A stretch of 6,908 nucleotides of DNA. Origin: Chitinophagales bacterium (lineage in GTDB: Bacteria; Bacteroidota; Bacteroidia; Chitinophagales; UBA10324). The stretch covers positions 1 through 6,908 of the forward strand of contig JACCZZ010000168.1 of the NCBI GenBank assembly GCA_013695715.1, given 5' to 3'. Below the pieces are notes generated by a model, which ran no database searches, had not been told where the DNA came from, and worked only from the letters and a program-made list of their open reading frames with translations. The translations under genes and the position numbers were made by a program. How positions within the stretch are numbered: the first letter of the stretch is position 1; each line of letters begins with the position of its first letter. This document shows, piece by piece, positions 1 to 6,366 of this stretch.

Positions 1-522
1 CAAGGTTCAGGAGATCAGGGCTCAGAGCAAAAGTCACTGCTTCAGGAGTTTTTTGCGGATTCAATAAAGGATATATATTGGGCGGAAAAACATCTATTAA
101 AGGTGCTTCCCAAAATGCAAAAGGCAGCTACCACTGAGGAGTTAAAAGATCTGCTGGAAGAACATTTGGATGTAACCAGAGAGCAGATTGTAAGGTTAGA
201 GCAAGTGTTCGAGATGCTGGGTAAAAAAGCACAAGCAAAGAAGTGTGAAGCAATGGAAGGGATTACAAAGGAGGGTGAAGGAGTAATCGCAGAAACAGAG
301 GATGAATCTATGACACGTGACGTCGGCATTATTATGTCTGCTCAAAAGGTAGAACATTATGAAATAGCATCTTATGGAAGTCTAGCTCAACTTGCAAAGA
401 CATTGGGACTGGAAGATATCTCAGCACTGCTCGAAGAGACTTTAGCAGAAGAAAAAGAAGCTGATGAAAAGCTTACAGCTATTGCCGAAGAGAGTATAAA
501 CTTTGAAGCAAGCGAAGAATAA
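1..522 (+). CDS. DUF892 (YciE/YciF-type) ferritin-like protein, 5' partial
   Basis: The reading frame is open from the first base, so the start lies upstream; 173 residues are visible, close to the usual 160-190 of this family. The core motif DIYWAEKHLLKVLPKM (visible residues 24-39) and the later AQKVEHYEIASYGSL (115-128 region) are hallmarks of DUF892 proteins, which fold as a ferritin-like four-helix bundle. The glutamates and histidine in WAEKH and KVEHYE are the expected metal-site positions. The family includes E. coli YciF and YciE, stress-induced proteins whose biochemical activity is not settled. The sequence is acidic and helix-rich and ends in a Glu-rich tail (NFEASEE). The first visible residues, QGSGDQGSEQ, are Gly/Ser/Gln-rich and may be the end of a disordered N-terminal extension. 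An internal ATG at 103 lies inside the first conserved helix and is not a credible start. Family call is confident; role in stress is from family knowledge. Confidence 0.9.
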   Translation, partial: QGSGDQGSEQKSLLQEFFADSIKDIYWAEKHLLKVLPKMQKAATTEELKDLLEEHLDVTREQIVRLEQVFEMLGKKAQAKKCEAMEGITKEGEGVIAETEDESMTRDVGIIMSAQKVEHYEIASYGSLAQLAKTLGLEDISALLEETLAEEKEADEKLTAIAEESINFEASEE

Positions 523-549
523 ATTTCAGAAATCCTATAGTAGAAGTAG

Positions 550-626
550 ATCAGCAGATTGATATTGTATATCAATGACAGAAGCAATGTCATTTCAATA
601 TATGAATCATTTTGCTGATTTTTTTT
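550..626 (+). terminator. Long interrupted hairpin terminator after the DUF892 gene
   Basis: Nested complementary arms follow the stop codon. ATCAGCA (550-556) pairs with TGCTGAT (613-619), GATT (557-560) with AATC (605-608), ATATTG (562-567) with CAATAT (596-601), and AATGACA (574-580) with TGTCATT (588-594) around a 7-base loop. Small bulges separate the arms. The structure runs directly into eight T residues (619-626), as in a rho-independent terminator. It is longer than most intrinsic terminators, so it could also act as a 3' mRNA stabiliser. Confidence 0.75.
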
Positions 627-737
627 GAATATATTTCGTAACTACTGATTTGATAATATTTTGATTTTATTGCTTAGTTCAACATATTATTTTTCTGGTA
701 TAATTTTATACGCTAATTCATAAACCAATTCATAATT

Positions 738-941
738 ATGAAACTACTTGAAAAAGGCCAGCAATCCGGTGGATCCGGAGGTGGTAAATCATCACAAGGG
801 AATTCTGGCAATTCCAAAAAGGGCGGTGGTTCGAAAGGGGGCTCTAAGAAGCAGGGCTCTGGTGATAAAGAAGATAATGATGATTCTTCTAAGAAAAAAG
901 GTGGTGGCTCAAATTCAGGGGGCTCCGGAAACAAAAAATAG
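738..941 (+). CDS. Small Gly/Ser/Lys-rich hydrophilic protein (hydrophilin-like)
   Basis: This 67-residue ORF starts at ATG 738 and ends at TAG 939-941, 19 bases before a good terminator, which supports its being a transcribed unit. Counting residues gives 21 Gly, 14 Ser and 14 Lys, about 73% of the protein. There is no Cys and no aromatic residue, so it is almost certainly disordered. After a short start (MKLLEKGQQ) it runs through GGS, KKGGGSKGGSKK, an acidic patch (DKEDNDD, 43-49) and a closing KKKGGGSNSGGSGNKK. This meets the published hydrophilin idea of high Gly plus high hydrophilicity. The Gly/Lys patches and the DUF892 neighbour recall E. coli YciG next to YciF/YciE, but I see no true KGG-domain repeat. 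A frame starting at 748 overlaps it but lacks coherent composition. No clear ribosome binding site is present. Function unknown. Confidence 0.6.
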   Translation: MKLLEKGQQSGGSGGGKSSQGNSGNSKKGGGSKGGSKKQGSGDKEDNDDSSKKKGGGSNSGGSGNKK

Positions 942-959
942 TATAATATTCCGAAACAA

Positions 960-997
960 GGGCTGATTTCACTTTAGAGTGTAGATCAGTCCTTTTT
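960..997 (+). terminator. Rho-independent terminator after the small Gly/Ser/Lys gene
   Basis: GGGCTGAT (960-967) pairs with ATCAGTCC (985-992), eight pairs including one G-U. An inner CACT/AGTG stem closes the loop, and TTTTT (993-997) follows at once. It lies 18 bases after the stop of the 67-residue ORF and separates it from the downstream operon. Confidence 0.85.
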
Positions 998-999
998 CA

Positions 1000-1032
1000 T
1001 TTGTAACCACTGATCAGTTGAATTTAAAGTTG
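1000..1032 (+). promoter_or_regulatory. Candidate Bacteroidota-type promoter for the glycan operon
   Basis: TTTG at 1000-1003 and TAAAGTTG at 1025-1032 match the Bacteroidota -33 (TTTG) and -7 (TAnnTTTG) elements, with one mismatch in the second and a 21-base spacer. This is the only such pair I found between the upstream terminator and the glycosyltransferase gene. If used, transcription would begin near 1038-1042 and leave a leader of about 170 bases. The motif is short, so chance is possible. Confidence 0.35.
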
Positions 1033-1041
1033 AATAATTTT

Positions 1042-1061
1042 ATAGAAAGATTTCTTTCTAT
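1042..1061 (+). repeat. 8-bp inverted repeat (hairpin) at the head of the operon leader
   Basis: ATAGAAAG (1042-1049) and CTTTCTAT (1054-1061) are perfect complements around ATTT. No T-run follows, so it is not a terminator. It could be an operator or a 5'-end RNA hairpin, and it overlaps the left arm of the next inverted repeat. Confidence 0.5.
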
Positions 1062-1141
1062 GGGGAAATGAGTGTATTCTTCGTAGAAGTTAATGCCCAC
1101 GCATAAGTTAGGTAGATTGCGGTGTTGGAATTTTCCCCATA
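1059..1141. repeat. 83-bp segment bounded by perfect 10-bp inverted repeats
   Basis: TATGGGGAAA (1059-1068) and TTTCCCCATA (1132-1141) are exact inverted copies 63 bases apart. The outer two bases are TA on both ends, as a TA target duplication would look for a mariner-like miniature element, though an RNA structural role is equally possible. No ORF lies inside. Its origin cannot be settled from one copy. Confidence 0.4.
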
Positions 1142-1161
1142 AAAAAGTTTATAAAGTGGGT

Positions 1162-1203
1162 TGGCATGTGCTTCGACTACTAAGGTTGTGCCATTAAGCA
1201 CAA
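1162..1203 (+). promoter_or_regulatory. Alternative hairpins just upstream of the glycosyltransferase start
   Basis: TTGTGC (1186-1191) and GCACAA (1198-1203) form a perfect 6-bp hairpin with a 6-base loop, ending 10 bases before the ATG. The same right arm can instead pair with an upstream segment: TGTGCTT (1167-1173) with AAGCACA (1196-1202). TGGCA (1162-1166) can pair with TGCCA (1189-1193), which together with that stem gives a pseudoknot topology. Such mutually exclusive pairings near a start codon suggest translational control, but this is inference from sequence alone. Confidence 0.3.
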
Positions 1204-1213
1204 TAAGTTAAGA

Positions 1214-2365
1214 ATGAATGACGATTTATACAAACTTCCTCTGATTTGCTTTTCCCATTTAAGATGGGATTTTGTTTATCAAAGGCCACAACATTTATTA
1301 TCACGCTTTGCTGAAGTTCAGCCTGTATATTATTTTGAAGAACCTGTATTAAGTTCCAACGGAAATTATCTTGATTTTTCTCAACGGGATTATAACCTTA
1401 CTATCGTAACTCCCCATTTAAATTTAACTGAAAGTAGCGAAGAGAAGGTAAAGTATATTTTACAAAGAGATTTACTTGATCAGTGGTTGCAGGAGGAAAT
1501 AGGGCAACAATTCATCTTGTGGTATTATACTCCCATGGCTTTATCCTTTACAAACCACCTGAAGCCATCATTGCTTGTATATGATTGTATGGATGAATTG
1601 TCAGCATTTAGGTTCGCTCCTGCACAGTTAAAAAAAATGGAGCATGATCTTTTAAGCCGTGCAGACCTGGTGTTTACCGGAGGCTTAAGTTTGTATGAGG
1701 CAAGAAAAGAAAATTTAACAAACATTTTTCTTTTTCCAAGCAGTGTAGATAAAAATCATTTTCAAAAGGCAAGAAATATATCTGATGAACCATCAGATCA
1801 AGCTTTAATACCGGGCCCTAAGGCTGGGTATGCAGGAGTCATTGATGAACGCTTCGACGTTCAGCTTCTTAATGAAATTGCGACCAATAGTCCTGAATGG
1901 AATTTCATAATGATTGGTCCAGTGGTTAAAATTGATCCGCAACTTCTTCCTAAGTTGAGTAACATCTTTTATCTTGGAATGAAATCTTATGACGACCTTC
2001 CTGCGTATATGAGTGGGTGGAATTTTGGTCTCCTTCCTTTTGCATTGAATGAGTCTACACGCTTCATTAGTCCTACAAAAACTCCTGAGTATCTTGCTGC
2101 TGGTCTTCATGTTATATCTACACCTATTAAAGATGTAGTAGATACTTATTCTGGTAAAGATTTGATATATATTGCCAGTACTGGAAAAGAATTCAGCACC
2201 AGACTAAATGAAGAGTACGACGATACACCAAACATAGAATGGTTAAAGAGAGTAGATGATTTTTTAAAGCAAAACTCATGGCATCATACCTGGGAAAAAA
2301 TGAATGATCTGATGAAACGGGCATTACAAAATAAATATTCTAAAATTGAACACTATGAAGTATGA
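1214..2365 (+). CDS. GT-B fold glycosyltransferase (GT1/GT4-like)
   Basis: The 383-residue protein starts MNDDLYKLPLICFSHLRW. The N-terminal half carries the motif RWDFVYQRPQHLLSRFA (residues 17-33), typical of a group of GT-B glycosyltransferases often annotated as family 1 or 4. It continues with YDCMDELSAF (123-132) and LFPSSVDKNHF (173-183), the usual end of the acceptor domain. The C-terminal donor domain has GYAGVIDERFD (205-215), MIGPV (233-237), and SPTKTPEYLAAG (286-297). The last is the region that contacts the nucleotide-sugar in this fold. No signal peptide or membrane helix is seen, so it should act in the cytoplasm or at the inner face of the membrane. It is the first gene of an operon and overlaps glf by 11 bases. 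The sugar donor is unknown; UDP-galactofuranose is attractive given the next gene but is inference. No Shine-Dalgarno is apparent, as is common in Bacteroidota. Confidence 0.88.
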   Translation: MNDDLYKLPLICFSHLRWDFVYQRPQHLLSRFAEVQPVYYFEEPVLSSNGNYLDFSQRDYNLTIVTPHLNLTESSEEKVKYILQRDLLDQWLQEEIGQQFILWYYTPMALSFTNHLKPSLLVYDCMDELSAFRFAPAQLKKMEHDLLSRADLVFTGGLSLYEARKENLTNIFLFPSSVDKNHFQKARNISDEPSDQALIPGPKAGYAGVIDERFDVQLLNEIATNSPEWNFIMIGPVVKIDPQLLPKLSNIFYLGMKSYDDLPAYMSGWNFGLLPFALNESTRFISPTKTPEYLAAGLHVISTPIKDVVDTYSGKDLIYIASTGKEFSTRLNEEYDDTPNIEWLKRVDDFLKQNSWHHTWEKMNDLMKRALQNKYSKIEHYEV

Positions 2366-3494
2366 TTATTTAATTGTGGGGGCTGGTTTTGCCGGAAGTG
2401 TACTGGCGGAAAGACTTGCTTCCATTGCAGATAAAAAAGTATTACTTATTGATAAAAGAAATCACATTGGAGGTAATACTTACGATTATTACAATGAAGA
2501 CGGAATACTTGTTCATAAGTACGGACCTCATATTTTTCATACAAATTCCAAAGATGTATTTGTTTATCTCTCAGAATTTACTGAATGGAGACCCTACGAA
2601 CATCGTGTGTTGGCAAGTGTAGATGGCCAGATGGTTCCCATACCAATTAATTTAAATACTATCAATCAATTATATGGCCTGAATTTAAGCGCCAAGGGAC
2701 TTAAAGAGTTTTTTGAGGAACATGCAGTTAAAATTCCGCAAATTAAAAACTCAGAAGATGTTGTCGTAAGTAAGGTAGGCAGAGAATTATTTGAAAAATT
2801 TTTCCTCGGCTATACCCGGAAACAATGGGGTATTGATCCCAAAGATCTGGATGCCAGTGTAACCGCAAGGTTACCGGTTAGGTTTAATAAAGATAACCGC
2901 TATTTCACAGATACTTATCAGGCGATGCCACTGAATGGATTCACAGCTTTGTTTAATAATATGCTGTCACATCCAAACATTCATCTTATGTTAAATACAG
3001 ACTACAAAGATGTCGTGAATATTATACCGCATAAAAAAATGATCTATACAGGCCCTATTGATGAATTTTTTGAATATGAATATGGTAAGCTTCCCTATAG
3101 ATCTATTGATTTTAAATTTCAAACTTTAGAGATTGATAAGTATCAGGAAACGGCTACTGTTAATTTTCCGAATGAACATTTATATACGCGAGTAACAGAG
3201 TTCAAACAGCTAACTGGTCAGCAACATCATCAAACTACAATAGTCTTCGAATATCCGAATGATGATGGAGATCCCTATTATCCTGTACCCAAGCCAGAGA
3301 ACACTGAATTGTTAAATAAATATCGAACACTGATTCCTGAAGTGCCTAACACTTACTTTGTAGGCCGACTGGCGACATACAGGTACTACAATATGGATCA
3401 GGTAATTGCTCAGGCTCTTGCTCTCTTCAAGAAACTGACACCCGCTCATGAAGAAAAATTGCCCTATGGAGAACGCTTCCAAATCAACGCTTGA
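2355..3494 (+). CDS. glf: UDP-galactopyranose mutase
   Basis: This FAD enzyme interconverts UDP-galactopyranose and UDP-galactofuranose and supplies Galf for surface glycans. From ATG 2355 it is 379 residues, normal for bacterial Glf. A TTG at 2346 would add only three residues; the ATG puts the FAD-binding strand KYDYLIVGAGFAGSV directly at the N-terminus, as in the family. Visible hallmarks are GxGxxG (9-14), DKRNHIGGN (33-41), YGPHIFHT (56-63), WRPYEHRV (78-85), the substrate-loop region RKQWG (155-159) with its conserved Trp, ARLPVR (171-176) and YRSIDF (248-253), which hold the two conserved arginines, YTGPIDEFF (231-239), and the C-terminal FVGRLATYRYYNMDQVIAQAL (335-355 region). All key segments look intact. 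It overlaps the glycosyltransferase by 11 bases and the next gene by up to 47, so translation is probably coupled. Confidence 0.96.
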   Translation: MKYDYLIVGAGFAGSVLAERLASIADKKVLLIDKRNHIGGNTYDYYNEDGILVHKYGPHIFHTNSKDVFVYLSEFTEWRPYEHRVLASVDGQMVPIPINLNTINQLYGLNLSAKGLKEFFEEHAVKIPQIKNSEDVVVSKVGRELFEKFFLGYTRKQWGIDPKDLDASVTARLPVRFNKDNRYFTDTYQAMPLNGFTALFNNMLSHPNIHLMLNTDYKDVVNIIPHKKMIYTGPIDEFFEYEYGKLPYRSIDFKFQTLEIDKYQETATVNFPNEHLYTRVTEFKQLTGQQHHQTTIVFEYPNDDGDPYYPVPKPENTELLNKYRTLIPEVPNTYFVGRLATYRYYNMDQVIAQALALFKKLTPAHEEKLPYGERFQINA

Positions 3495-5685
3495 ATGGTG
3501 GGGTGGAATTGAATGCACAATAAACCGTGTTCAAAATACATTCATAGATCAGCTTGAGTTCTCAGGACATTATACGAGAGAAGAAGATCTGGATCTTATT
3601 GCTGATTTAGGAATTAAAACCCTGCGTTATCCTTTATTATGGGAAAAGCATCAGCCATTAGCAAATCAGGAAATAGATTGGAGCTGGGCAGAAAGACGTT
3701 TACATCGTTTGAAGGAATTGCATATTGAACCCATTGTAGGTTTGGTTCATCATGGCAGTGGTCCTGCATATACTGATCTTCTTGATCCTCTATTTGCTGA
3801 TAAGCTTGCAGATTATGCAGAACTCTTCATAAAAAAATTCCCCTGGGTAAAGCACATTACACCTATAAATGAGCCTCTTACTACTGCGAGGTTTGCGGGG
3901 CTGTATGGATTGTGGCATCCACATAAAAAGGATGAAGCTGCATTTGTGCGTATGTTTTTAAATGAGTGTAAGGGAATTGTGCTTGCTATGAAAAAAATAC
4001 GCACAATCAATCCTGACGCTACTTTAATTCAAACAGAAGACTTAGGTAAAACCTACAGCACCTCGCTTCTAACTTATCAGGCAGATTTTGAAAATGAGAG
4101 AAGATGGCTAACTTCAGATATCTTATGCGGAAAGGTTTCACAAACACATCTTTTTTGGGACTATTTTAAAAGGTTAAAAATACCTGAAAGTGAATTGTAT
4201 TGGTTTCTCGAGAATCCATGTGTTCCGGATGTGTTAGGATTTAATTATTACATCACATCAGAGCGTTACCTGGATGAAAATCTACATCATTATCCATCGC
4301 ATACTCATGGAGGAAACCACTATCATCAATACGCCGATGTAGAAGCAATAAGAATTAACCATAGCATGCCGGGAGGTCTTAGTACATTAATTAAGGAAGC
4401 CTGGGTTCGATATAAGCTACCCATCGCTATTACAGAGCTTCATCTTAATTGCACCAGGGAACAACAAGTACGTTGGATGCAATATGGGTGGAACAATGCT
4501 GTAATGCTTCGCAATGAGGGTGTAAACTTAGTTGCGATTACTGCATGGTCTATATTTGGCTCTTTCGGTTGGAATAAGCTATTGGCAGGCCAGGAACACT
4601 TTCATTATGAGCCTGGTATTTTTGATATCCGAAGTAAAAAACCAAGGCTTACTTCTATTGGTCACTTTATTCGTGATAAAATAAAGGGGCAGGATCCTCA
4701 TCCTGTTTGTTTTGGAAAAGGCTGGTGGGAAATGAACAATCGTTTCTACGTTAAAAAATCAGCTCATCGTCAAATAAACTATCCTTCAGCAATAAGTGGT
4801 TTGAAAAGCAGCTTGCGCCCTTTGCTTATAACTGGTAAAACAGGAACTTTGGGCTACGCTTTTTCACGTTTGTGTCAGCAAAGAGATATTTCTTTTCATA
4901 TCACCAATCGAGAGGAGCTTGATATTTCTAATAGAAAAAATATTATTAACACAATAGCAGCACATAATCCCTGGGCAATAATCAATACCTGCGGGTATGT
5001 GAAAGTGGATGAAGCCGAGCTTGACGCCGAAAGATGCTATATGGAAAATACGGACGCCGCTATTACACTCGCCAGAGTTTGTGCCGAATTAAAAATTCCG
5101 TTAGTTACCTTTTCTTCTGATCTTGTATTTAATGGATTAAAGGGAATGCCTTATCTGGAATCCGATGCCACCCAACCTATAAATACATATGGCCTCAGCA
5201 AAGCAGAGGCTGAACGACACATTATTTCCATCAATCCTGAAGCATTGATCATAAGATCAAGTTCTTTTTTTGGTCCATGGGACCTTCATAATTTTGCCTA
5301 TCATGTGCTTCAATCAGTTAAAAATCAAGTACCAATAGAAGCGGCAGACGATGTTTTTATCTCCCCAACGTATGTGCCTGATTTGGTGAATGCTTCTCTC
5401 GATCTCTTACTTGATGGTGAAAGGGGCATATGGCATGTTGCAAATGAAGGAGTTTTAAGCTGGGCAGACTTTGCAAGAGAAATTACCCGAGGTACTGATT
5501 GCGAGATAGCTTTAATACGAGGTACATCTGTTAATACCCTCGATTACAAAGCAAAACGTCCGCATTATAGTGCTCTTGCAAGTGAAAAAGGAATTATTCT
5601 TCCCTCCGTAGATAATGCAATAGATCGATACTTAAAAGAACTGGAACTCGAGGTTAAACATGCTGCTGTTGCATTAGCGTTATGA
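3448..5685 (+). CDS. Bifunctional GH1-like glycosidase / RmlD-like sugar-nucleotide reductase fusion
   Basis: A single 745-residue ORF joins two enzyme families. Residues ~16-435 resemble glycoside hydrolase family 1: WWGGIECTINRV (17-28), LRYPLLWE (59-66), ITPINEP (137-143) with acid/base Glu142, FNYYITSERY (265-274), AITEL (327-331) with nucleophile Glu330, and AITAWSIFGSFGW (363-375). Both catalytic glutamates are present, although the nucleophile motif is TEL rather than the usual TENG. Residues ~457-745 are an RmlD-like short-chain dehydrogenase (dTDP-4-dehydrorhamnose reductase family). This half has GKTGTLG (463-469), NTCGYVKVDEAE (513-524), FSSDLVFNG (555-563) and the catalytic YGLSK (581-585). 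A short linker (~436-456) joins them. Start choice is open: ATG 3448 overlaps glf by 47 bases, ATG 3466 by 29 and begins closer to the conserved region. No signal peptide is seen, so it is probably cytoplasmic and may act on intracellular glycosides or sugar nucleotides. The true reaction is unknown. It ends 38 bases before the convergent DoxX-family gene. Confidence 0.88.
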   Translation: MKKNCPMENASKSTLEWWGGIECTINRVQNTFIDQLEFSGHYTREEDLDLIADLGIKTLRYPLLWEKHQPLANQEIDWSWAERRLHRLKELHIEPIVGLVHHGSGPAYTDLLDPLFADKLADYAELFIKKFPWVKHITPINEPLTTARFAGLYGLWHPHKKDEAAFVRMFLNECKGIVLAMKKIRTINPDATLIQTEDLGKTYSTSLLTYQADFENERRWLTSDILCGKVSQTHLFWDYFKRLKIPESELYWFLENPCVPDVLGFNYYITSERYLDENLHHYPSHTHGGNHYHQYADVEAIRINHSMPGGLSTLIKEAWVRYKLPIAITELHLNCTREQQVRWMQYGWNNAVMLRNEGVNLVAITAWSIFGSFGWNKLLAGQEHFHYEPGIFDIRSKKPRLTSIGHFIRDKIKGQDPHPVCFGKGWWEMNNRFYVKKSAHRQINYPSAISGLKSSLRPLLITGKTGTLGYAFSRLCQQRDISFHITNREELDISNRKNIINTIAAHNPWAIINTCGYVKVDEAELDAERCYMENTDAAITLARVCAELKIPLVTFSSDLVFNGLKGMPYLESDATQPINTYGLSKAEAERHIISINPEALIIRSSSFFGPWDLHNFAYHVLQSVKNQVPIEAADDVFISPTYVPDLVNASLDLLLDGERGIWHVANEGVLSWADFAREITRGTDCEIALIRGTSVNTLDYKAKRPHYSALASEKGIILPSVDNAIDRYLKELELEVKHAAVALAL

Positions 5686-5702
5686 TGAGGCTAATGGCCT
5701 CA
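5686..5702. terminator. Short hairpin between convergent genes, possible weak terminator
   Basis: TGAGGC (5686-5691) and GCCTCA (5697-5702) are perfect arms around TAATG, starting at the base after the fusion gene's stop. It is the only hairpin of note in the 38-base gap between the convergent genes. Neither side has a T-run, so termination would be weak or rho-dependent. Confidence 0.35.
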
Positions 5703-5723
5703 AATAGTCTTAGTTAAGATCAC

Positions 5724-6233
5724 CTATAAGATGTTAGCATCTTTATCCATTGGGGCAACAGGTGAGCCTCCCTTATAATCTTTACGAGATTCATCAGTCA
5801 ATCTTGACCTCTTACTATTTATTAGATAATAATATGCAGAAAATCTGCCCGATCCTGCCAAAAAGAAAAAGGCAAGTAAGAATAATACAATTATAGAGAA
5901 GATTAATTCTAATGCACCCTCACTCTTTGTATTCAGGTTTACAAAGAAAATAGCTCCAAGCAAAACAGGTATCTCTATTAAACAGCAAAGGCGGGTGGCA
6001 AGGCCTATTGAAATCAAAAATCCTGTAAATAAATGGAGAATTGCAATTACATGCGCTATAAATACTCCGTCTTCAACACCAAAGCTTGCCAAAATCCTTA
6101 CAAGGGAAGAAGTATCAGCTATGAACATAAATCCCTTTACAGTAAGTATAAGACCTAAAAGTATCCTTAAAACATCCATCCAGGGGGCATGATGCTTTTC
6201 ACTCCATCGTTCAAGCCTTTCAAAAGGAGCCAT
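5724..6233 (-). CDS. DoxX-family integral membrane protein
   Basis: The 169-residue product has four hydrophobic helices at about residues 18-38, 57-77, 79-99 and 108-128, the layout of the DoxX/DoxD family. The first helix is VLRILLGLILTVKGFMFI, and the Arg-Gly and Lys-Gly pairs inside it fit the family pattern. HLFTGFLISIGLATRL (67-82) in the second-to-third helix region and AGSGRFSAYYYL (126-137) after helix 4 match the DoxX GxGR-type signature, though the usual GPGRYSLD is altered. A hydrophilic C-terminal tail of about 30 residues faces out of the membrane. DoxX proteins have been linked to redox or thiosulfate-related membrane functions and oxidative stress, but most bacterial members are uncharacterised. 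The ATG at 6233-6231 precedes MAPFERLERW and has only a weak GGA upstream. It is convergent with the glycan operon and is probably a separate unit. Confidence 0.82.
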   Translation of the reverse strand: MAPFERLERWSEKHHAPWMDVLRILLGLILTVKGFMFIADTSSLVRILASFGVEDGVFIAHVIAILHLFTGFLISIGLATRLCCLIEIPVLLGAIFFVNLNTKSEGALELIFSIIVLFLLAFFFLAGSGRFSAYYYLINSKRSRLTDESRKDYKGGSPVAPMDKDANIL

Positions 6234-6312
6234 GATTTCCAGATTTTTACAGTGATTAGTGAACTAAATGTCTAATAAATTTAGAGGCTTAAAATAGCGT
6301 GTAAATATATTC

Positions 6313-6347
6313 AAAAAAGATCCCCCTAAATAAAAAGGGGGATTTTT
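6313..6347 (-). terminator. Bidirectional intrinsic terminator
   Basis: ATCCCCC (6320-6326) and GGGGGAT (6337-6343) are perfect arms around a 10-base AT loop. Read on the minus strand, the stem is followed by C and then six T residues (6318-6313), directly downstream of the low-complexity gene. The plus strand also has TTTTT (6343-6347), so it could stop transcription both ways. It isolates the low-complexity gene from the DoxX-family gene. Confidence 0.85.
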
Positions 6348-6366
6348 AAAAAGGAACATCAATAGC

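Noticed and set aside
699..704. TATAAT box upstream of the small Gly/Ser/Lys gene
   Set aside because: No convincing -35 or TTTG element lies at the right distance in this very AT-rich stretch, so I do not list it as a promoter.
713..934. Pro/Glu/Phe-rich minus-strand ORF opposite the Gly/Ser/Lys gene
   Set aside because: Its Pro and Glu runs are simply the antisense of Gly and Ser codons, and the terminators flank the plus-strand gene.
748..966. 72-residue plus-strand ORF overlapping the Gly/Ser/Lys gene
   Set aside because: It is a shadow frame: composition is incoherent, and it runs into the left arm of the terminator at 960-997.
5713..5724. Near-palindrome around TTAGTTAAG between the convergent genes
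   Set aside because: Arms are only about five bases with no T-run; chance is likely in AT-rich DNA.
6271..6285. Short inverted repeat TCTAA/TTAGA upstream of the DoxX-family gene
   Set aside because: Five-base AT-rich arms are too weak to call an operator.
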